From contig CALSCO010001664.1 of NCBI GenBank assembly GCA_943704415.1, forward strand, positions 1 through 18,214: a DNA stretch of 18,214 bases, read 5' to 3'. The notes below the pieces were generated by a model, which was given only the letters and a program-made list of their open reading frames with translations, did not search any database and was not told the DNA's origin. The DNA comes from Parvularia atlantis (taxonomy: Eukaryota; Opisthokonta; Rotosphaerida). The translations under genes and the position numbers were made by a program. Shown in pieces: positions 8,191-16,952 of this stretch. Every line of letters begins with the position of its first letter. Position 1 is the first letter of the stretch.

Positions 8191-11100
8191 ATGAGCGAGC
8201 GCAGCGTGTCGCCGCAGCACCCGCAGCAGGCCGCCGGTGACGGCAGCCGCGTGACGGCGCGGCGCCGCCTGCGCACGACCAAGCAGCCGTCCGTCGACCT
8301 GCGCGCCGTCGGCTCGGACGACGAGTGGCCGGTGCGCGCGCCCGCCGCTTTGCCGTTCTCGACGAGCCGACGGCGCCATCCCCACCGCGCCCTCCCCGCC
8401 CGTACACGCAGCCCGGCGGCAAGGCCGGCCGTGCCGCCAGCAGCAGCAATCTCGGCGCCGCCCGCGACAACGGTGCGCCGCGCTTCTCCGGCTACCTGCA
8501 GATCCGCTCGTCCGGCTACGTCTCGACGTGGCGGGTGCGGCGCGCGCCACGTCGACTGGCGCCATCACCGCGGCTGACGGCGCCAACACCGCGCCGCGCC
8601 AGAAACGCTGGTTCACGCTCGACGGGCACTACCTTCAGTGCTTCCGCTCGCGCGAGTCACAGGCGGCACAGCGGACCTTTGTGCGTCGGCCCGTTCACAC
8701 GGCAACTCGCGCACGTGCTGACAGGGAGGGACGCTGGCGCAACTCAGTACATCGCCAACTGCGAGATCCGCGAGCGCGCCGACAAGATGGAGTTCCGCCT
8801 GCGCATCAACAACAAGCGCTCGTACTACGAGCTGCGGTCCAACGACCGCGCCGACTATCAGGCGCGTCCGCCGTGCCCGGCGCAGCCGTTTCGGGCGTGC
8901 TGACGGCGATCACGCGTGTGCGCGGGGTGCGCAGGCGTGGCAGCTCGTGCTCCAGCGCGCGCGCGAGTGGAAGGACCCGGCCGCCGACGGCTTCGTCGTC
9001 ATCCACCAGAACGACGGCCGCGGCATCGCGCGCACATCCTCGTTCGACTCGCTCTCGGGTGCGTCCTGCATCCGCCGCAGCCGCCGCCGCAGCAGCCGCA
9101 GACATTTCATGCCGCTCGCGCAGAGGTGTTTGAGGAGGTCGGCTCCGAGACCGACAGCGTGCGCCAGGCCGAGCAGGCCGACTCGGCGAGCGAGTTTGCG
9201 CTCATGACGCCCGAGGAGCTGGAGAACGCGCGCAAGAACTTCCGCGCGCGGCTGATGGTCGAGGTGGCGTGCTCTGCGCTGCTGCGGCCCTCTGCATTGC
9301 CCGGCTGCTGAGCACCACGCGCGCCCGCCCGTCCCACAGCTCAAGACGCTCCAGGAACGCTACAGCAAGCTCGAGGCGCGCAGCCCCGAGGCCGACAGCT
9401 TCATGAAGACGTCCAAGGCGCTGCTCAAGGCATTCACGGACTTCCTCAACCACCTCGAGGTATGCGCTTCGCCAGGCAGCAGCGCCACCTCACCGCGGCG
9501 CGGCGCGGAAGGGCGAGCGCGATTTTTGGGAGAACAAGTTCCGCAAGGAGGCGCAGCGCAGCTTCGACCTTGAGACGACGATCCGCATGCTGGCCAAGGA
9601 GCACCACCAGGTGCGTGCTTGCGTGGGCGCAACAATGCCGCACTGACCGCGCGATGCGACAGCTCGAAAAGGCGGCGACCAAGTCGACCAGCGCCGAGGC
9701 GGCCGAGACGGTGCGCATGCAGCGGCCATCGCGCAGCGGCCCGTCGCGCGATTTCAACAGCCTGGATGACGACAGGTGGCGCCTGCGCGATGCGCGCGCA
9801 GCCGTGTGCTCACGCGTTGCGCGCCCAGCTCGGACGACTCGGACAGCGAGTACTTTGACGCGGTCGAGCGCGCGGCCGGGCTGGACTCGCACGACACGTC
9901 GAGTGCGAGCGTGGGTGGCGGCTCGTCGCACATGGCAAGGACGTCAAGGTGCGTGCCGCTGTGTGCCGCGTGTGATCGAGGCTGATACGCGAGCGGATCG
10001 GCAGTGCTGGCATGGGCAAGGCGGCTGCAGAGACGCCGGCAAGCGGGTCAGCCTCGGCGCCGTCGTCGCCCAAGCACCCGCAGCAGCAGCAGCAGCAGCA
10101 GCAGACACATGCACAAGCACAAGCACAAGCACAAGCACAGCCGCAGTCGGGTGCCATGACGACGACGGCCAAGGGCGGCGCTGCGGGCCCGCTCACCGTC
10201 GCCCGCCGCGACCGTCTCCCAACCGACCGCACTGCCAAGCGCCTGTCACTCTGGTCGCTGCTGAAGAACAACATCGGCAAGGACCTGTCCAAGATTGCGC
10301 TGCCGATCGTGATCAACGAGCCGCTGTCGGCGCTCCAGCGCTGCGTCGAGGACATGGTGCGCCCGTTTTCGTGTGTGAGTGTGCGCGGCCGCTCACGCTG
10401 CTGTCGCGCGTGCCGCAGGAGTATTCGCACCTGCTCGATAAGGCCGCCGACGCCGAGACGTCGGTGCTGCGGCTGGCGTATCTGGCATGCTTCGCCATCT
10501 CCAACTACTCGACGACGATGACGCGCGTCAATAAGCCGTTCAACCCGATCCTGGGCGAGACGTACGAGCTGATCCGGTGCGCGTGGCGCGCCGCGTGCTG
10601 CAACGGGAGTGCGGCTGATGCGGCAGCGCGGCGCCAGGCCCGAGCGTGGCGACGGCTTTCGCTGCTTCTCAGAGCAGGTCTCGCACCACCCGCCGATCTC
10701 GGTCATGAACTCCGAGTCGCTCGCGCGCAAGTGGGAATGGTGGCAGACCGTGCTGGTGCGCCGCGCGCCCGCTGCTGCTCGCGGGGCCGGGCTGCTGACT
10801 GGGAAACGGGGCGCAGCTGGGCAGCTCCTTCCGCGGCAAGGACATGGAGATCTACCCGCTCGGCATCACGCACATCTTCATGCCGCAGCGCAACAACGAG
10901 CACTACACCTTTCGCAAGGTCACGTGCTGCGTGCGCAACATCATCGTCGGACGCAGCTGGGTCGACAACGTGCGTGGCCGCGCCTCTGCGTGCGCTGCGC
11001 TGACCATGCCCGCGGTGCGCGCAGTACGGCCAGGCCACGGTCACAAATCACACGACGGGTGACGTGGCCGAGCTGACGTTCCACCCGTACTCGTTCTTCT

Positions 11101-11830
11101 CGGGCTCAGTGGCCGACGTGGACGGCGTGGTCAAGGTGCGCCGCGCGGCTTGGCGCGGCTGGGCGGCGGGGGGGCTGACGTGTGCGGTGGGCAGGACCGC
11201 GACGGCCAGGTGCACTACCGCCTCAAGGGCAAGTGGACCGAGAACGTGCGGCTGGCGGCGGCCGACGAGGACCCGGCGCAGGGGCAGATCATCTGGCAGC
11301 GGCAGCCGCTGCCGCCGTGGGCGTCGCGGCAGTTTGACTTCACCTACTTCACAATGTCGATGAACGAGGTCGAGGCGGTGCGTGACCTCGCAGTGTTTGC
11401 CGCCGGTGCCGGCTGAGACGGACCGCAGGACCACGTCAAGTACATGCCGCGCACCGACTGCCGCTTCCGCCCGGACCAGCAGCTGTACGAGAACGGGCGC
11501 GTGGACGAGGCGCAGGTCGAGAAGGACCGACTGGAGGACAAGCAGCGGGCGGCGCGGCGGCTGCTGGAGGCGCGGTGCGTGGCCTGTGGCGGAGGCGCGA
11601 GCGCGCGGCTGACGACGTCCCCCAGCGGCGAGCGCTACAAGCCGCGGTTCTTCGAGCTCAAGTACGACGCGCAGCTCGGGCGCGAGGTGTCTTTCGCGCG
11701 CGCGCGAGTGCGGGTGCATTGGGCTGACGCGCGCCGGCTCGCGCAGAACTGGGTCAGCAACGGCACGTACTGGAAGCGGCGCGAGCAGCGCGCCTGGGAC
11801 GACCTGCCGGACCTCTTTGGCCAGCAGTGA
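8191..11830 (+). CDS. Oxysterol-binding protein (PH - FFAT - ORD)
   Basis: Lipid-transfer protein for membrane contact sites. Nineteen exons close one frame of 860 aa: 8191-8331, 8367-8534, 8603-8680, 8748-8861, 8935-9058, 9124-9263, 9340-9459, 9512-9610, 9663-9775, 9829-9948, 10005-10356, 10419-10576, 10638-10755, 10817-10969, 11025-11135, 11195-11377, 11429-11574, 11626-11686, 11747-11830. A PH domain (about 88-180; GYLQIRSS, RKRWFTLDGHYLQCF, WQLVLQRAREW) is followed by a coiled-coil-like region, an FFAT motif EYFDAVE (373-379), a Q8/AQ-repeat linker and the ORD (about 486-860) with KPFNPILGETYE and the family signature EQVSHHPP (588-595). The order resembles animal OSBP and yeast Osh proteins; no ankyrin repeats are seen. 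Start 8191 (MSERSVSPQH) is the conservative choice; an upstream spliced start at 7989 is possible. Intron 4 (8862-8934) appears to be GC-AG. Exon 8 could begin at 9518 instead of 9512. Confidence 0.94.
8862..8934 (+). other. GC-AG intron in the OSBP gene
   Basis: Exon 4 ends ADYQ and exon 5 begins AWQLVLQ, as the PH-domain C-terminal helix requires, so the join must fall between codons. A TGA in the upstream frame lies at 8900-8902. None of the GT dinucleotides between 8862 and that stop is in the required phase. The only consistent donor is CAG|GCGCGT, the usual GTGCGT with T replaced by C at position 2. The acceptor is GCGCAG at 8929-8934, with a CTGAC branch-like site upstream at about 8899. 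Confidence 0.75.
9848..9868 (+). other. FFAT motif of the OSBP (EYFDAVE)
   Basis: Codons for E-Y-F-D-A-V-E, directly preceded by an acidic/serine tract (DDDSSDDSDS). This fits the FFAT consensus E-F/Y-F-D-A-x-E that binds VAP/Scs2 proteins on the ER, with the acidic flank the motif needs. It lies between the PH domain and the ORD, as in animal OSBP. Confidence 0.88.
10081..10140 (+). repeat. (CAG)8 and CACAAG hexamer repeats coding poly-Q and Ala-Gln repeats
   Basis: Eight CAG codons (10081-10104) give Q8. They are followed by GCACAA-type hexamers that read AQAQAQAQAQ. The repeats fall in the presumed disordered linker between the FFAT motif and the ORD. Confidence 0.9.
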
Positions 11831-12192
11831 TACACGCACACGCGATGCTCCTTGTGGTCGGGCTCAATCCGGCGGGGTCCGCAACGGCGGTGAACGGCGG
11901 CGCAGAGCGGACAGGCCGCTCGCTGACTGTTGCCGCGCAAAACCCTAGCCACGACGGGTGTGAGCGAAACCTCTGCCCAGCGTGTGCTCGGGTTTCGCGG
12001 GGGGGACTCGAGAGGCCACGCGTCTCGCGTCTTTCCTCTCGGCGCGCGGCGCGGCGCAGTGCGGCGCGTCGCCTTCCCGTTCGCCCCCCACCCCGCTCAC
12101 GCGCCGTGCCTCACGCGCCTCCCTCTCACGCGCGCCGTGCGCCGCAGGGGCCTTCGGGTGCCGCCGCGCACGCGCCCCGGACGGACCACACG
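11831..12192 (+). promoter_or_regulatory. Intergenic region: OSBP 3' end and SAPS gene promoter
   Basis: 362 bp between same-strand genes, without a coding signal I trust. One telobox-like AAACCCTA lies at 11940-11947 (followed by GCC). The last 120 bases upstream of the ATG at 12193 are rich in CCCC and CGC tracts. There is no clear TATA box. The promoter role is inferred from position. Confidence 0.4.
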
Positions 12193-12400
12193 ATGAGCCT
12201 GTTGGGCGCGGCCGCCAGCAGCGAGGGCGGCGGCGGCGGCGGCGGCGGCGGCGAGGTGCGGCGCGGCGCGCGGGACGTGCGGCAGGACGGCGCTGACCAG
12301 GGCGCTCGGCAGCCGCGGCGCACCGTCATCGGCGCGGACGAGGACGACGACGACGACGAGATCGAGCTGCCGGTGGTCGTGATGGGCGACGACAACGAGC

Positions 12401-12443
<43 letters not shown>

Positions 12444-15400
12444 CTTCGGGCAGCTGTCGATGATCCAGGCGCGTCGTCGTCGGCCGCCGTCGTCCGTCGC
12501 GGGGGGGACCCGCGGCTGACCGTCGACGTGCGCCAGCAGGGGATGTACAACGGCAACCGCGCCCACGCCGACATGTACCAGACGTCCGACTCGGACGAGG
12601 ACGAGTTCCCGCTCAAGTACGTGAGCGACGCCGGCACCATGCTCGAAAAGCTGCTCGACCTGGACAAGCCCGACCTGAACGAGAAGATGGTCGACTATCT
12701 GCTCGAGGACGGTCCGTGCTCTGCCCATTCTGCGCTGCATCCCCCTCACGTCTCTTTCTCTCTCTCTCCCCCTCTCTCTTTCTCGTCGACCTTCTCGTCG
12801 CAGGCGTCACCGAGCTGCTCCTCGACTACGTCGTCCGCCCCAACCGCGACGCGCAGCAAAACACGCCGCCGCGCGACGGCCGCGAGCCCAGGAGACGGCT
12901 GCTCGACGACCTCACGGCCATGAAGCGCTCGTACAACACGATGGAGATGCTCTCGGTCGCGTCGCGCGCCGTCAACCGCTTCCTCGTCAGCAAGTTCACG
13001 ACGATCAGTGCGCGGCTCCGGCGTGCGATACGCGGCATGCACCGCTGACGCCGCCCGCGACACCCGCGCGCGCAGTCGGCAAGGTCTTTGAGGTGTTTGA
13101 GTGGTGGTCCGACGGCAACTTCCATCACTTCCGCAGGATATTTGAGACGCTCCTGCGCATCCGCCCGGCTGAGGTGCGCGGGCCGCGCGTGGCATGGGTG
13201 GCGGGCGGCTGAGCGCCTGCGCTCGTGCACAGGTGATGGACCTCGTCACGACCAAGATCAGCAGCGAGGGCCTCCCGCTGATCATGACGATGCTCGAGTG
13301 CGTGACGGCCGTGAAACTACGTGCACGAGCGCACTCACGCTGCGCTGCGCTGACCTGTCAGGTACCTGGATGAGTCGGCCGTGGCGGCGTCGATGGGCAC
13401 GCTGCTCTTCTTCCCCGTCAAGCTCGCGCAGGACCGGGACCGGCGCAAGGCCATGTACAAGTACCTGAGCGACAAGCAGCTCATCCGGCACATTATCCAG
13501 CGCATCGCCGTGAAGGGTGCGCGTCGCCATGGGCCGGGGCCGAGCGGGCGGCGGCGCTGACATACGCGTGTGCCAGACACGTCGGCCGCGCTGTCGGCCT
13601 CTGACTTCCTCATGCGCGTGATCGACGAGTGCACGCGCCTCGAGTCGAGCGAGCTGATTGTGGCGACCGTGCACCGCGGACCGGACAACATCGTCGCGTG
13701 GTGCTTCGAGGCGCGTTTTTGCGACCCACGGCCGCCGATGCGGGCTGACGGGCGGCGGTGGTGCGCAGGTGCTGCTGTCGACGAGCGAGGCCGTCGGGAA
13801 CAGCCAGCAGACGGGCTGCATCCGCGTGCTGCAGACGCTGCTGCTGAAGAGGTGCGGGCGCCCGCATGTGCGCGCGCCCGTCGCGGCCGCTGAGCCGATC
13901 CACGTGGCGCAGCTTTCCAAAGGAGTACGAGATCGCCGTCAGCACCAACAACTTTTACGCCGCGACGCAAAAGATCCCGAACGGGCTGCAGAGCTGCCAC
14001 GACATTGTCAAGGAGCAGCTGCTGGAGCGGCTGGACGACCTGTGCAAGATCGCGTGCAACTCGTCGTCGACCAACACACAGTCGTGCGTGGCGGCCAGCG
14101 CTGGTGGCTGTCTTGGAGGCTGACGGGCGCGTGGCCGCTGCAGTATCCAGCTGCCATCGCACGAAGTCAAGGCAGGCTTCCCGTCCGTGCGCCTGGCCAT
14201 CCTGGAGCTGCTCTACGATGTGCGAGCAGCGGTGCCGCGTGCTTGTGCTCGTGCTCACACACGGCGCGGCAATGCAGCTGGTGAAGGACCTCGAGGACGA
14301 CCTCGGCGCGGCACTAGACCGCACACCGGCGCTCCTGTGGAAGAAGATGACCCAGTGGTTTTTTGACTACCGGTGCGCGACCGCACTGCGCGCGTGCTCA
14401 CCGCGTGGCTGACCGTGGTTCCGTCCGCGCAAGGTTCAACAACGTGTACCATGCTGTATTTTACAAGCTCTTTGTCGTCGCCCTGCGAGCCAACCACGCC
14501 AACACGCTCAAGGCGCTCCTCAGCGGTGCGACGGCCGGCCTGCGCTTCTTGCGCATCGCCTGACGCTGGCGCACGCGCCGCCGCGCAGGGACAAAGTTCT
14601 TGTCGCGCATGATTGAGCACTACAACTCGAACGAGGCCTCGGGCTGCCGCGGCTACATCATCCTCGTGTGCAACATGCTGCGGCTGACGGCTGACGCGCA
14701 GGTGCGCTGCCCGCTGCGCCGCACGACGCGGTGCTGAGCATCGGGCGCGTGCGCACAGCCGCTGACCGAGTTTGTGCCGACGATGCTGCACTCGCACCAC
14801 GGGTGGATCGACTTTGTGCCGAAGCTGCGCACCGACACGCTGCAGCAGGTGGCTGGGCCAGAGATGGGTAGCTCGGACCCGACGTTCCAGGTGCGCCGTC
14901 GTGGGCCGCCCGATCGTGCAGCTGACGTGGCATGTGCGCGCTAAAGCGACCGATGCCGCACGTCGGGCCGATCATGGCCTCGATGGAACCCGACGAGGGC
15001 GTGCGGGCACTGATGGAGAACTTTTTGAAGCGCGACGAGATCGACCTGGGCTCGCGCTGTGCGTGGTTTGCCATCGTGCGGGCCATGCAGGCTGTTGCTC
15101 ACGCGCGTGCGCTGGCGGGTGTGCCCAGATGCGTACGCGCTTGGCTTTGTCAGCCTCAACAACCCGAACGACGAGGAGAACGGCGACCCGTCTGAGGACG
15201 ACAAGAAGAAGAAGAAGAAGAAGCGCAAGAAGCGAAAGAAGGGGAAGAAGAGGTGTGCGCGCGCGCACGCGCGCGATGTGCGACGGCGACGGGGCCGTGT
15301 GCTGATGCGCGCACGACACGCAGCGCGGCCGACGCGCGCTCGAGCGCGGGCAACACGGAGGACGAGGACGATGAGGGCGACGGCGAGGACGAGGGCGAGG

Positions 15401-15480
15401 GCGACGGCGAGGGGGACGACGGGGACGAGGCGGGCTCGCCGGTGCACGTGAGGTCGCCGTCGACACCAAGGCCCAAGTAG
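12193..15480 (+). CDS. SAPS-family (SIT4-associated / PP6 regulatory subunit) protein
   Basis: Regulatory subunit type that binds the PP2A-like phosphatase Sit4/PP6 and helps control G1 progression and TOR signalling. Seventeen exons close one frame of 747 aa: 12193-12468, 12537-12711, 12804-13007, 13076-13173, 13233-13297, 13362-13516, 13577-13692, 13769-13851, 13913-14083, 14144-14219, 14278-14372, 14434-14525, 14589-14701, 14759-14890, 14947-15058, 15129-15252, 15324-15480. Helical-repeat landmarks fitting the family are MLEKLLDLDKPDLNEKMVDY, TAMKRSYNTMEMLS, GCIRVLQTLL, FPSVRLAILELLYD, WFFDYRFNNVYHAVFYKL, FLSRMIEHYN and CRGYIILVCNML. The N-terminus is unusual: G9, then acidic stretches with D13; the C-terminus has a K-rich block then a Glu/Asp/Gly-rich tail. 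The first intron donor is either a GC site at 12469 or a GT at 12496 (adds 9 residues); its acceptor is a CAGCAG tandem (12536 or 12539). Confidence 0.8.
12226..12252 (+). repeat. (GGC)9 coding for poly-glycine
   Basis: Nine GGC codons near the N-terminus of the SAPS-family protein, just after SSE. Confidence 0.9.
12403..12441 (+). repeat. (GAC)13 coding for poly-aspartate
   Basis: Thirteen GAC codons in exon 1 of the SAPS-family gene, in a wider acidic stretch. It is probably variable in length between strains. Confidence 0.92.
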
Positions 15481-15769
15481 GGCCTGCGCGCCCCTGCACT
15501 GCACACATCTCATATACCCTCAGCCCGACCGTCACGACCGTCCTCGCTCGCCGTAAACGATTCATTGCTTTCTCTTCCTTCCGCTTAGTCGTGCTCTCTC
15601 CCGCTTCGTGTCTCCATCCCGCCCACGCCCTGTCCCCCCCTCAGTCACGGCGCACGGTGCGTTCAGTCACAGTCGCCCACACATCGCGCATCGCTCTAGG
15701 CACAGTTTGCTCACGACGTCGTCTGTGCGGCTCGCAGCGCTCGTGGTGCTCGTGACCTGCGCGCCGTGG
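15481..15769 (+). promoter_or_regulatory. Intergenic / 5' leader of the METTL9-type gene
   Basis: 289 bp between the SAPS stop and the first ATG of the next gene. There is no ATG on the + strand anywhere in this stretch. A CATATA element lies near 15511. A pyrimidine tract ending CTTAG (about 15568-15589) resembles a promoter/leader or an intron 3' end. From 15608 on, the frame of the next gene is open upstream of its ATG and reads a hydrophobic segment. Confidence 0.45.
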
Positions 15770-16875
15770 ATGCACCTGTGGCTGCTGCAGCTGTTGCGCG
15801 ACGCGGCGATGGCATCGGCAGCAACGGCGGACGAGGCCCTGCCGCGGTTCGCGTACGGCGCGCGCACGGCGCTGCTGCCGGCGGCGCTGCAGGCGGCGTG
15901 GATCGACCTCGGGCCTGACCCGGACGCCGAGACGCGCGCGTTCCTGGCCGGGTGCGAGACGAGCAGCGTCTTCACGCTGGCCGCGCACGGGCTGCTGCGC
16001 TCGTTCCTGTCGGTGACCGAGACCAACGCGTGGCTGGGCGGCGGGCGCATGTTTGTGCTGTCGACGGCGCAGGCCCGGCGCGTCCTGCGCATCGCCGACG
16101 CGCCCGACCACCCACCGCCGCCCCTCGGCGCGCTGCTCGACGTCGGCGCAGGCGACGGGCACGTCACGGCGCGCCTCGCCCCGCTCTTCGCCCGCGTCAC
16201 GGCCACCGAGGTCGCGCCGGGGATGGTCGCGCGCCTCCGCGCCCACGGCTTCGACGCGGTCCAGACCGGCGACCTCGACGCCGCACCGGAGCTGCGCGGC
16301 CGGCGCTTCGACGTCGTCAGCCTGCTCAACGTGCTCGACCGCTGCGACCGTCCGGCCTCGCTCCTGCGCCAGCTGCGCAGCTTCATCGTGCCCGGCACCG
16401 GCCGCCTCCTGCTCGCGCTCGTGCTCCCGTTCAAGCCCTTTGTCGAGGGTGCGAGGCGCGTGCTGTTCATCCCTGCTGTGCTCAACATGCGCGCATGTGC
16501 GTGCGCAGACGGCGCGGGACAGCGTCGACCGGCCGAGCTGCTCAACATCCGCGCCCTCGCGTTCGAGCAGGCCGTGACCGAGCTGGTGCACAACGTGCTC
16601 GCGCCCGCCGGCTACGCCATCGTCTCGCTCGCGCGCGTGCCGTACCTCTCGGAGCGGTGCGTGGTGCTGCTGCGGTGCCGGCCGGGCTGACCCTTGCGTG
16701 CGCGTCGTGACGCAGCTACACAGCGACGCTGCGGCCCTACTGCTGGCTGGACGACGTCGTGGTCGTGGCGCGCCCAACCGACGCGCCCGTGCCCGACCTG
16801 CGCGTGCCCGGAGACGGGCCGGCGGCGTACCCGGTCGATCTGCACAGCGAGGCCAAGCGCCTAAGCGCCCAGTGA
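15770..16875 (+). CDS. METTL9/DREV-family protein methyltransferase
   Basis: S-adenosylmethionine-dependent enzyme of the DREV family; animal METTL9 methylates histidine in HxH motifs, and the fungal substrates are unknown. Three exons (15770-16448, 16509-16656, 16716-16875) give 328 aa. Landmarks are ETSSVFTLAAHGLLRSFL near the start, the SAM-binding motif LLDVGAGDGHVT, ATEVAPGMVARL, the family-typical SLLNVLDRCDRPASLLRQLR, LALVLPFKPFVE, and LAPAGYAIVSLARVPYLSE running into a WLDDVVVVA end. The final exon is needed: reading on from 16656 stops within 11 codons and loses the LDD-type C-terminus. Intron 1 (60 nt) is stop-free and frame-neutral, but splicing it out restores the family spacing (PFVE-DGAGQRRPAELLNI). 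The start is the first ATG; it begins MHLWLLQLL, a short signal-like segment. It converges on the ERG26-like gene (77 bp between stops). Confidence 0.9.
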
Positions 16876-16952
16876 GTGAGTGTGTCATGAGGAAGGTGCG
16901 GCGCGACAGCTCTGGTTTTGAGGGTTGGGGCTGCGGTGGTGCGTGGGCGGGG

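Noticed and set aside
12469-12536. GC-AG first intron in the SAPS gene as a firm claim
   Set aside because: CAG|GCGCGT gives a typical 68-nt intron, but a GT donor at 12496 in the same phase also works (41 nt). Left as an ambiguity in the gene entry.
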